From RGIG3528 sp963649295 (GTDB taxonomy: Bacteria > Bacillota > Clostridia > Lachnospirales > Lachnospiraceae): a stretch of 5,586 nt of DNA. Shown here one piece after another: positions 1-5,586 of this stretch (positions within the stretch are counted from its first letter, which is position 1; every line of letters starts with the position of its first letter). Location of the stretch: assembly GCA_963649295.1 (NCBI GenBank), contig CAVJHK010000082.1, forward strand, positions 1 through 5,586, written 5' to 3'. The translations under genes were made by a program, and so were the position numbers. A model generated the notes under the pieces. That model was given only the letters and a program-made list of their open reading frames with translations, was not told the origin of the DNA and did not search any database.

Positions 1-228
1 ATCAATATCATCCGCTTCCGCTTTTAATTCTTTTGCACGGTTTTCGGCGTCTAAGTTTATTTTACTTATTATTTTATTAATAATCAAGCCTATAAAATAA
101 AAAATAAAAAGAGTCAGGCTTATGTATAAAACAGAAGAAATGAGTTCCGTTTTAAATATAATGCACGAAAAAGCAATTATTGTTCCCGCAATAAGCATTA
201 TAATCACAGGCAAGCGCTTTGCACCCAT
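1..228 (-). CDS. Small membrane protein of unknown function, partial (3' end outside window)
   Basis: An open frame of 76 codons starts at ATG 228-226 and runs off the window without a stop. It begins 12 bases after the cheD stop. An AAAGGA ribosome binding site overlaps that stop at a good distance from the ATG, so it is very likely translated as the next gene of the operon. The protein begins MGAKRLPVII and has two hydrophobic stretches, about residues 7-25 and 29-50, separated by a short polar turn (KTE). From about residue 51 it becomes charged and heptad-like (KINLDAENRAKELKAEADD), suggesting a helical or coiled-coil cytoplasmic part. I do not recognise the family. In related Firmicutes the sigma factor gene sigD/fliA lies near this point, and short uncharacterised membrane proteins are common there. 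A flagellar or chemotaxis role is inferred from position only. Confidence 0.8.
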   Translation of the reverse strand, partial: MGAKRLPVIIMLIAGTIIAFSCIIFKTELISSVLYISLTLFIFYFIGLIINKIISKINLDAENRAKELKAEADDID

Positions 229-240
229 AATAAAATTCCT

Positions 241-726
241 TTATATCTTGTAGATTTCTTTTCCGACGGACTTTATGACAAGTTCACATGTTTCCGTATA
301 AAATTCTATCGTTCTTCCGACCGTTCCGCCCGTGTCCATGGCTTTTATCGGAATCCCAAGTTCCTTTAATCTTTTTATAACGGCTTCCGCATTTCTTTCT
401 CCCACACGCAGCATTTCATTGTTTGTATTAAAAGCAAACATTTGTGCACCGCCGGCAAGCTTTGCCTGAAGACGTGTCTTCACGGCGCCCGCTTTTATAA
501 CGGCGTCAAGCAGTGCCTTTACTCCCAAATCCGCAAATTTTGCGGCATTTTCATTATTTCTTATTTTTGTGCTGTCAGGTAACATTACATGAACCATTCC
601 GGATATTTTTGATACCGGATCGTAAATTACGCATCCTATGCATGAACCGAGTCCGAGTGTGGTTATATTATCGGGTGGAAGACAAACAGAAAGCTCCGCC
701 ATACCTATTTTAATCATCTTGCCCAT
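241..726 (-). CDS. cheD: CheD, chemoreceptor glutamine deamidase
   Basis: CheD hydrolyses specific glutamine side chains of chemoreceptors to glutamate and is also a partner of CheC in Bacillus and Thermotoga. The 161-residue length is normal for the family. The catalytic triad is visible: Thr23 and Cys29 in TLGLGSCIGCVIYD and His46 in GMVHVMLP. The spacing matches the Thr21/Cys27/His44 triad known for Thermotoga CheD. The Gly-rich strands AKLAGGAQMF and DTGGTVGRTI are also typical. The start at ATG 726 is chosen because GGAG (737-734) sits seven bases upstream. An internal ATG four codons in gives the more common MIKIGMAEL beginning and cannot be excluded. The gene follows cheC after 13 bases, so the two partner proteins are co-translated. 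Nothing suggests loss of function. Confidence 0.96.
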   Translation of the reverse strand: MGKMIKIGMAELSVCLPPDNITTLGLGSCIGCVIYDPVSKISGMVHVMLPDSTKIRNNENAAKFADLGVKALLDAVIKAGAVKTRLQAKLAGGAQMFAFNTNNEMLRVGERNAEAVIKRLKELGIPIKAMDTGGTVGRTIEFYTETCELVIKSVGKEIYKI

Positions 727-739
727 ATATATGCTCCAA

Positions 740-1354
740 TTAAAGTCCGAGTGACGTCATTATCTTTGAATAAGAATCCATTGTCGGAATAAGTAAAAAG
801 TATCCGTTAAGTCCTTTTGCCTCATTCAAATCAAATTCCGTTTCAATCATGACAGCCTTGTCACCGAGCTTCCCGAATTCTATCGCGGGCACCGAGAGAA
901 TCGCCGCAGCCATATCAATCGAAAGATACGGAACACTCGCATTGATTTTTAGGTTTGTAAGATCCGAAAGCGATGATAAATATGCTCCCGTAATTATATT
1001 TCCGATTTCCTGCATAGCCGACATGTGTAAATCGTTTAACGGCTCATTTTCGGGGATGTCGCACATTAAGAGCTTTCCGAGCAAAGCGTATGCCGAATGA
1101 ATATCAATAATAAACATCATCATTCCGTCGATGTCTTCAGACAACTGCAAAAGGATTCCGATAACGATTTTTTCTTCGCCGCCGACCATTTGCACAAGAT
1201 AATTAAAGTCACATACAACCGCTTGCGGAACCTTTATGTCTATTTTCATGTTGAGCATTTTGGCAAGTGCGGTTGCCGCATGACCGGAACCAATGTTTCC
1301 GATTTCACGAAGCACGTCAAATTCCATATCGTTCAGCATTTCACGTTCGCTCAT
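740..1354 (-). CDS. cheC: CheC, CheY-P phosphatase with two active sites
   Basis: CheC dephosphorylates CheY-P and, through binding CheD, ties phosphatase activity to receptor adaptation. Taken from ATG 1354 the protein has 204 residues, close to the roughly 209 of Bacillus CheC. It shows the CheC/CheX/FliY signature [D/S]-x3-E-x2-N-x22-P twice: Asp13, Glu17, Asn20, Pro43 in FDVLREIGNIGSGHAATAL, and Ser112, Glu116, Asn119, Pro142 in SAMQEIGNIITGAYLS. Both spacings fit exactly, so both active sites look intact. This is the CheC class rather than one-site CheX, and it lacks the extra domain of FliY. The frame is open to GTG 1375, but that start would place the ribosome binding site inside the gene, so ATG 1354 is preferred. 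A GC-rich hairpin lies between cheW and this gene. Confidence 0.95.
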   Translation of the reverse strand: MSEREMLNDMEFDVLREIGNIGSGHAATALAKMLNMKIDIKVPQAVVCDFNYLVQMVGGEEKIVIGILLQLSEDIDGMMMFIIDIHSAYALLGKLLMCDIPENEPLNDLHMSAMQEIGNIITGAYLSSLSDLTNLKINASVPYLSIDMAAAILSVPAIEFGKLGDKAVMIETEFDLNEAKGLNGYFLLIPTMDSYSKIMTSLGL

Positions 1355-1359
1355 TTTGA

Positions 1360-1364
1360 CCTCC
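1360..1364 (-). promoter_or_regulatory. Ribosome binding site of cheC
   Basis: GGAGG at 1364-1360 is followed five bases later by ATG 1354-1352. It is one of the strongest Shine-Dalgarno matches in the window. It decides the start of cheC, because the longer reading frame beginning at GTG 1375 would contain this site within codons 4-6 and has no comparable site of its own: the bases before it are AATTT and then the hairpin. Confidence 0.85.
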
Positions 1365-1380
1365 GATATATGCACAAATT

Positions 1381-1404
1381 CCCTGCGGGAAAAATCCCGC
1401 AGGG
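1381..1404 (-). other. Perfect stem-loop between cheW and cheC
   Basis: The arms 1381-1390 (CCCTGCGGGA) and 1395-1404 (TCCCGCAGGG) are exact reverse complements around a four-base loop, which reads TTTT in the minus-strand transcript. Eight of the ten pairs are G-C. On the transcribed strand it is followed by AATTTGTG, not a run of T, so it does not look like an efficient intrinsic terminator. It lies 17 bases after the cheW stop and 16 bases before the cheC ribosome binding site. An mRNA stability or processing element, or a partial attenuator that lowers cheC/cheD output relative to cheA/cheW, would fit. The hairpin itself is seen directly; its role is inference. Confidence 0.85.
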
Positions 1405-1420
1405 CGTTGCATTAAAATTT

Positions 1421-1888
1421 TTATTTTTCCTCTTCTTCCTTGTCCTGTATAACCTCAAGGATATTCAAAATCGATACGAGATCTTCGCCGTTTTTACCTA
1501 CACCCGTAAGGAAATTGATTTTGTCGTCGTCTCCGCCCTTACTGCTCGGCTTATCTATCGCATCGTTCGGAAGCGTAAGAACTTCCTTTACAAGATCCAC
1601 AATCAAACCGATAGAGCTTTGAGCTTCGGGCTTTAAGATAAGGATTCTTGTTTTATTCGTAAATTCGTCTTCGGAAAGTCCGAAACGCTTACGTAAGCTC
1701 ATTACCGGAATTACCTCACCTCTTAAGTTTATAACTCCGTTAAAATAAGGCTGTGACTTCGGTACTCTGGTAATCTGCTGCATACGCACGATATTGTCGA
1801 TATAATTTATGTCTATACCGTAATATTCGTCACCGAGCGCAACAACTATATATTGCTTTGCTTCAACATTCGATACTGTATCTGCCAT
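1421..1888 (-). CDS. cheW: CheW, receptor-kinase coupling protein
   Basis: CheW is the cytoplasmic adaptor that joins the CheA kinase to the tips of chemoreceptors. The 155-residue protein is a single CheW domain, the usual size. It begins with a strand of the type QYIVVALGDEYYGIDI (residues 12-27), continues with VRMQQITRVP, and carries the hallmark GVINLRGEVIPVMSLR (51-66). Arg56 corresponds to the conserved receptor/kinase-contact arginine of the family. The C-terminus ends in a short charged tail, QDKEEEEK. The start at ATG 1888 is firm: GGAGGG (1901-1896) immediately follows the cheA stop and lies seven bases upstream. The 13-base gap to cheA suggests coordinated translation of kinase and adaptor. 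CheV is excluded because there is no receiver domain. Confidence 0.97.
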   Translation of the reverse strand: MADTVSNVEAKQYIVVALGDEYYGIDINYIDNIVRMQQITRVPKSQPYFNGVINLRGEVIPVMSLRKRFGLSEDEFTNKTRILILKPEAQSSIGLIVDLVKEVLTLPNDAIDKPSSKGGDDDKINFLTGVGKNGEDLVSILNILEVIQDKEEEEK

Positions 1889-1901
1889 CTTCTTTCCCTC
1901 C

Positions 1902-3995
1902 TTATACCAAAGTGTTGACGTCTAAAATAAGTGCAACTTCGCCGTCGCCGAGAATCGTTGCTCCGCTTATCATCTTCGGGCTGTCAATGTACTTGCCTAT
2001 CGACTTGATAACGATTTCTTGCTGACCGATAAGGTTGTCAACTACAAAGCCCGCAAGCTTGTCACCCTTGGATACGATGACAACCGTAAGATTTTCGTCT
2101 TTGTCCTTAACGGATTCGATATCAAGGATTTCGTTGAGTCTGACAATCGGTATAACCGAGCCGCGAAGGTGAATAACCTCTTTTGCCTGTACATATTTGA
2201 TATCCGAAACAGGAATATCCTCGATTGTCTGTATGCTTCCGAGCGGAATTGCATATTTTTCGCTTCCCACTTCAACCATAAGGGACTGGATAATCGCAAG
2301 AGTAAGAGGAAGTCTTACAATAAAGTTGCTGCCGCCGCCGAGAATCGTTTGAACTTCGACGTCACCGCCGAGCTTTTCGATGTTTGTCTTAACAACATCA
2401 AGTCCGACGCCTCGTCCCGAAAGCTCCGAAACCTTTTCTGCGGTCGAAAAGCTGGGTCTGAAGAGCAAATCGATAATTTCCTTATCGGTCATTACCTCAG
2501 CCTGATCCTTTGTAATTGTGCCTTTTTCGATTGCCTTTTTCTTAACCTTTTCGACATCGATTCCGGCACCGTCATCCTTTACCTCAATGACAACGTTGTT
2601 GCCTTCCTGATATGCATTTAAGTGAATCGTTCCGACTTCGGGCTTGTTTGTCTTAGCTCTTGCTTCCGCAGATTCGATTCCGTGGTCTGCCGCATTTCTG
2701 AGTAAGTGTGTAAGAGGATCGCCGATTTCGTCGATAACCGTTCTGTCAAGTTCTGTCTCTTCACCGCTTATGACAAGTTCAATCTTTTTGTTGAGATTCT
2801 TGCTTACATCCCTTATCATTCTCGGGAAGCGGTTAAATACGCTTTCCAAAGGAACCATTCGAACTTTCATTACCGATTGGTGAAGATTTGTGGTAATTCT
2901 TTCAAGATATTCTATTTGCTGACCGAGTCCGTTTGAAGAAGAGCGTGCTGTTTCATCCTGCTGAGAGTTAAGAGAAACAAGTCCGTTCTTTGCTATTATG
3001 AGCTCGGAAACAAGATTCATAAGATCGTCAAGCTTTTCGATATCCACACGTACCGAACGGTTGACAACCGGCTTTCCGGCACTTTGTGAGGACTGACTCT
3101 GTGCAGGCTTATTTTCCGTCTTTACACTTGACTGAACTGAAACGCTTTCTTCCTGTTTTTCTTTATCCGCTCCCACCATAACAGTTTCCTTTGTAAGTGC
3201 GCTCATATATGCGCCTTCAACCTCGGAAACATTCATAATGGCATCCTTTACCTTTTGTTCGTCTTCTTTTGTGATAAAAACAACCGAAAAGTACTGGTCA
3301 AATTTTTCGTCTTCTATGTCCTGCACCTGAGGCTCGGATTTTACGATTGTGCCGAGTTCTTCAAGCTTCTTAAATACCATGAATGCACGGGCTGCCTTAA
3401 GCAAGCATTCCTGCTCGATATAAACCGTGATTCCGAATGCGTTTGAGCCGGAGTCAAGTGCTTCGCAAATGGCATGCTGCTCAAAGTCGGCATATTTGAA
3501 TTCTTTATATTTATCGCGTGATTCAGGTGCGGATGCAGTAACCGCAGCGGATGCGGTGGCTTGGGCAGTGGCTGCCGCAGGTGCTATAGTCTTATTTGCT
3601 GCGGGTGTGCCGTCATTCTTTGCAAATTCGATAAGCTGATTTATTATGTCTTCGCACTTGTCATCGCCTTCGTTACCCTGGTTTACGATATTGTCAAGGA
3701 TTGTTTCAAGCTTGTCGAGTCCCTTAAACAATACATCCACAAGGTTGGGAGTAACTTTCATCTTTCCGTTTCTGACTTCCGAAAAGACGTCTTCCCACTT
3801 GTGCGTAAGTTCCTGCATTGTCTTATATCCCATTGTTCCCGCCATTCCCTTTAAGGAATGAGCCGCACGAAATATTTCATTGATCGTATCGCCGTTTTCG
3901 GGTTCTTTTTCGAGAACGAGAAGGTTTTCGTTAAGGCTTTGCAAATGTTCTTTTGTTTCGTCGATAAAGATTTCCAGATATTGACTAACATCCAT
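1902..3995 (-). CDS. cheA: CheA, chemotaxis sensor histidine kinase
   Basis: CheA is the central kinase of the receptor array; it autophosphorylates and donates phosphate to CheY and CheB. The 697-residue protein shows all five domains. P1 (about 1-125) carries phosphoacceptor His46 in AAHSLKG. An Ala/Thr/Ser-rich linker (about 130-160) leads to P2, the CheY-docking domain (about 163-270). A Ser/Gln-rich linker (about 280-310) precedes the P3 dimerisation helices (about 313-400). In the P4 ATPase domain the N box HLLRNAADHGIE (430-441), the G1 box DDGAG (474-478), FRPSFS (512-517) and GRGVG (527-531) are intact. P5, the CheW-like domain, runs from about 565 to the end. The start codon lies inside the end of cheB, 11 bases before the cheB stop finishes, with a G-rich site (GGGGG, 4009-4005) nine bases upstream. 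This suggests translational coupling. Confidence 0.98.
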   Translation of the reverse strand: MDVSQYLEIFIDETKEHLQSLNENLLVLEKEPENGDTINEIFRAAHSLKGMAGTMGYKTMQELTHKWEDVFSEVRNGKMKVTPNLVDVLFKGLDKLETILDNIVNQGNEGDDKCEDIINQLIEFAKNDGTPAANKTIAPAAATAQATASAAVTASAPESRDKYKEFKYADFEQHAICEALDSGSNAFGITVYIEQECLLKAARAFMVFKKLEELGTIVKSEPQVQDIEDEKFDQYFSVVFITKEDEQKVKDAIMNVSEVEGAYMSALTKETVMVGADKEKQEESVSVQSSVKTENKPAQSQSSQSAGKPVVNRSVRVDIEKLDDLMNLVSELIIAKNGLVSLNSQQDETARSSSNGLGQQIEYLERITTNLHQSVMKVRMVPLESVFNRFPRMIRDVSKNLNKKIELVISGEETELDRTVIDEIGDPLTHLLRNAADHGIESAEARAKTNKPEVGTIHLNAYQEGNNVVIEVKDDGAGIDVEKVKKKAIEKGTITKDQAEVMTDKEIIDLLFRPSFSTAEKVSELSGRGVGLDVVKTNIEKLGGDVEVQTILGGGSNFIVRLPLTLAIIQSLMVEVGSEKYAIPLGSIQTIEDIPVSDIKYVQAKEVIHLRGSVIPIVRLNEILDIESVKDKDENLTVVIVSKGDKLAGFVVDNLIGQQEIVIKSIGKYIDSPKMISGATILGDGEVALILDVNTLV

Positions 3996-5163
3996 AATTT
4001 TGTACCCCCGTACTGTTTATGATTTCCTGTGCCAATTCATCAAGCGGCTTAACCGTATCCGTAAGTCCTGCATCATGTACGACCTTAGGCATTCCGTAAA
4101 CCGTTGACGTTGCTTCGTCCTGGGCGATAACATAGAGGTTGTTCTTTTCGGCGAGTGCATTGACGCCCATCGTGCCGTCACCGCCCATTCCCGTCATTAT
4201 GCAGCAGACTATCTCATCAAAATCCATTCCGGCAATCGATTCAAAAAGAATGTCGGCACAAGGCTTAAGAGCACTTCTTGGAGGTTCTGCCATATTTATG
4301 TCGATGACATAATCTCCGGATACTTTTTTGAGTCTCATCTGACCGCCGCCCTTGGCAACATATACGGTTCCTTTGGTTATTTTTTCACCGTTTGCCGCCT
4401 CAACCACATGAACAGAACTTTTTTGATCGAGACGTTGTGCCAAAGAATTTGTGAATCCTTCCGCCATATGCTGTACAACCAAAACCGGCGCATTAAGATT
4501 TTTGGGAAATTTGGGAATTACATCCTGTAAAGCTTTGGGTCCTCCTGTTGACGATGCTATAAGTACAAGCTTTTTGGCATTTGTCGGGAAGCTTACGTGT
4601 TTCTTATGTTTAACCGTAATATTTGCAAGAATCTCTCTCGGATTCATCGGTGAAACATATCCTGCTTCCGGCTTAGCCGTTTTTGTTATGCTTATTCCCG
4701 GAGCAACTGACTTTTTGTTTACTTCGTCAGACTGCCAGATATCGACATGCGTTGCAAGCGATATTTTTAGGAGAAGAAGTTTTTTAAAGTCTTCTCCCAT
4801 GAGAGCCGTAAAGCTTCCGGGTTTTTCGATACATTCAAACGCTCCGAGCTGGAGTGCCTGAATTGTTTCCTTGCTGTCCATCTTTGCAAGTGAACTGACA
4901 ATTATTACCTTGAGATTTATTTTTTGATGTCTGAGTGCCGCAAGAAGTTCGAGTCCCGTCATCCTGGGAAGGTTAATATCGCACAACATCAAATCAAAAT
5001 CCGTCGGTGACTTTATTATCGTATCATATGCATCGATGCCGTTTGTCAAGCATCCCGCAACAGTATACCTGCTGTCCGAGGATATTATATCAGATTCAAG
5101 CCTTCTCATGAGTGCAGAGTCATCAACAATCAATATTCTCTTTTTTTCCACTTCCGCACTCAC
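3985..5163 (-). CDS. cheB: CheB, receptor methylesterase with receiver domain
   Basis: CheB removes methyl groups from receptor glutamates when its receiver domain is phosphorylated by CheA. The N-terminal receiver (about 8-130) has the acidic pair Asp14-Asp15, phosphoacceptor Asp62 in CDINLPRMTG, a Ser in VIIVSS (90-91) and Lys114 in IEKPG. The C-terminal esterase (about 197-385) has the family's catalytic Ser-His-Asp: Ser205 in SSTGGPKAL, His232 in VVQHMAEGFT and Asp329 in TGMGGDG. At 392 residues it is longer than the roughly 350 usual; the excess is mainly in the linker, about 135-195. The start is GTG 5163. AAAAGG sits only three bases upstream, which is poor spacing, and no in-frame ATG lies between the PilZ stop and the receiver domain. 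A six-codon mini-ORF ends on this start, so translation may depend on re-initiation. Confidence 0.97.
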   Translation of the reverse strand: MSAEVEKKRILIVDDSALMRRLESDIISSDSRYTVAGCLTNGIDAYDTIIKSPTDFDLMLCDINLPRMTGLELLAALRHQKINLKVIIVSSLAKMDSKETIQALQLGAFECIEKPGSFTALMGEDFKKLLLLKISLATHVDIWQSDEVNKKSVAPGISITKTAKPEAGYVSPMNPREILANITVKHKKHVSFPTNAKKLVLIASSTGGPKALQDVIPKFPKNLNAPVLVVQHMAEGFTNSLAQRLDQKSSVHVVEAANGEKITKGTVYVAKGGGQMRLKKVSGDYVIDINMAEPPRSALKPCADILFESIAGMDFDEIVCCIMTGMGGDGTMGVNALAEKNNLYVIAQDEATSTVYGMPKVVHDAGLTDTVKPLDELAQEIINSTGVQNYGC

Positions 5164-5180
5164 CAGCCTTTTGCTGCCAT
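5160..5180 (-). promoter_or_regulatory. Possible six-codon leader ORF overlapping the cheB start
   Basis: In the 30-base gap between the PilZ gene and cheB, an ATG at 5180-5178 opens a frame reading MAAKGW and then TGA (5162-5160). It is preceded by AAGGG (5189-5185) with a tight four-base spacing. Its stop overlaps the cheB GTG as GTGA, a classic stop/start overlap. It could let ribosomes terminate and restart at cheB, whose own ribosome binding site is badly spaced. A chance ATG in a short gap is the main alternative. Confidence 0.35.
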
Positions 5181-5193
5181 AAAACCCTTGATT

Positions 5194-5586
5194 TTACTGG
5201 CCTACACGTATTTTTTCACGTTCTGCCGCAAATATATATGTTATAATCTTTTCACGTTCTTCATTCGAAATGTTAATAAACTTAATTTTATTTTCATAAA
5301 CATTTGACCTGTTTGCGATATTTTTTCCGGTAACTACAACGGTTCCGATCAAATAAGGAACAAGCGACGAGATTTCTTTTGATTCGACAAATATAACAAT
5401 ATTTACGTCCTTTTCTAACGGGATATCGGCATATATTTTTGTACCTCCCCCGCTTATATCCACCATTGTACCGGAACGAAAATCAATATTTTCCATTTTT
5501 ATCTGTTCGTTCAATATTTTTTTTCGTCCGTCCGTATTGGCAACTTTCAAATCAGCGTAAAGCTTTAGTTGTTCTTCGTTCAATAT
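5194..5586 (-). CDS. PilZ-domain protein (YcgR-like), partial (5' end outside window)
   Basis: The frame is open to the window edge; the TTG at 5583 is probably an internal leucine codon, since the preceding ATA is also in frame. The visible 130 residues resemble the PilZ beta-barrel of YcgR-type c-di-GMP receptors. They contain a D-x-S-x-x-G motif in MVDISGGGTKIY, strands such as VNIVIFVES and LIGTVVVTG, the typical KIKFINIS, and a C-terminal helix EEREKIITYIFAAEREKIR. YcgR-family proteins bind c-di-GMP and slow the flagellar motor or modulate motility. The other half of the binding signature, RxxxR, is not seen in the visible part; the region where it would be expected reads EEQLK. c-di-GMP binding is therefore uncertain unless the motif lies beyond the edge. 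The gene ends 30 bases before cheB and is probably co-transcribed with it. I am confident of the family but not of the ligand. Confidence 0.8.
   Translation of the reverse strand: MLNEEQLKLYADLKVANTDGRKKILNEQIKMENIDFRSGTMVDISGGGTKIYADIPLEKDVNIVIFVESKEISSLVPYLIGTVVVTGKNIANRSNVYENKIKFINISNEEREKIITYIFAAEREKIRVGQ

Noticed and set aside
1381..1404. Intrinsic transcription terminator after cheW
   Set aside because: The stem is strong, but neither strand has a T-run directly after it, and cheC-cheD clearly continue the operon. It is kept as a stem-loop of unknown role.
1097..1636. Plus-strand open frame of 179 codons opposite cheC and cheW
   Set aside because: It lies antisense to two clear genes and across their hairpin gap, and its translation shows no recognisable domain. 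It is explained by the base composition of the genes on the other strand.
2019..2621. Plus-strand open frame of 200 codons opposite cheA
   Set aside because: It is fully antisense to the conserved P4-P5 region of CheA, and its product is low-complexity, rich in Asn, Phe and Leu, with no family resemblance.
5581..5583. TTG at 5583 as the true start of the PilZ gene
   Set aside because: The frame is open upstream to the edge, no ribosome binding site can be judged there, and starting at TTG would leave out the N-terminal part usual for YcgR-like proteins.
1..5586. CRISPR array, insertion sequence, tRNA or rRNA, phage or defence genes
   Set aside because: I saw no regular repeats, transposase-like frames, terminal inverted repeats or RNA gene signatures. 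The window is filled by conserved chemotaxis genes.

Overview
The window is a block of bacterial chemotaxis genes, all read from the minus strand, so transcription runs from high to low coordinates. In that order it holds the end of a PilZ-domain gene, cheB, cheA, cheW, cheC, cheD, and the start of a small membrane-protein gene that runs off the window. The order cheB-cheA-cheW-cheC-cheD is that of the long fla/che operon of Bacillus and Clostridia. The moderately AT-rich sequence, the strong GGAGG-type ribosome binding sites and the PilZ gene ahead of cheB suggest a motile anaerobic Firmicute, perhaps Lachnospiraceae-like. The taxonomic call is inference from synteny and style, not from a marker gene.

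Layout: 5586-5194 PilZ-domain protein (5' end outside the window); a 30-base gap containing a possible six-codon mini-ORF; 5163-3985 CheB; 3995-1902 CheA, overlapping cheB by 11 bases; 1888-1421 CheW after a 13-base gap; a 66-base gap with a perfect 10-bp hairpin; 1354-740 CheC; 726-241 CheD; 228-1 partial two-helix membrane protein. No stretch over 300 bases lacks a gene. The gaps are so short that one polycistronic transcript is likely. No promoter or convincing terminator is visible; both probably lie outside the window.

How the genes work together: CheW couples the CheA kinase to chemoreceptors. CheA phosphorylates itself on His46 and passes the phosphate to CheY (not in this window) and to the CheB receiver domain. 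CheB removes methyl groups from receptors, CheD deamidates receptor glutamines, and CheC removes phosphate from CheY and partners with CheD. All key catalytic residues of CheA, CheB, CheC and CheD are present, so this looks like a complete Bacillus/Thermotoga-type adaptation module rather than the E. coli CheZ type. The PilZ protein could link c-di-GMP to motility, but its binding motif is incomplete in the visible part.

I found no unknown system. The points worth a second look are small: the cheW-cheC hairpin, the mini-ORF overlapping the cheB start, the degenerate PilZ motif, the corrected CheC start and the unidentified membrane protein after cheD.
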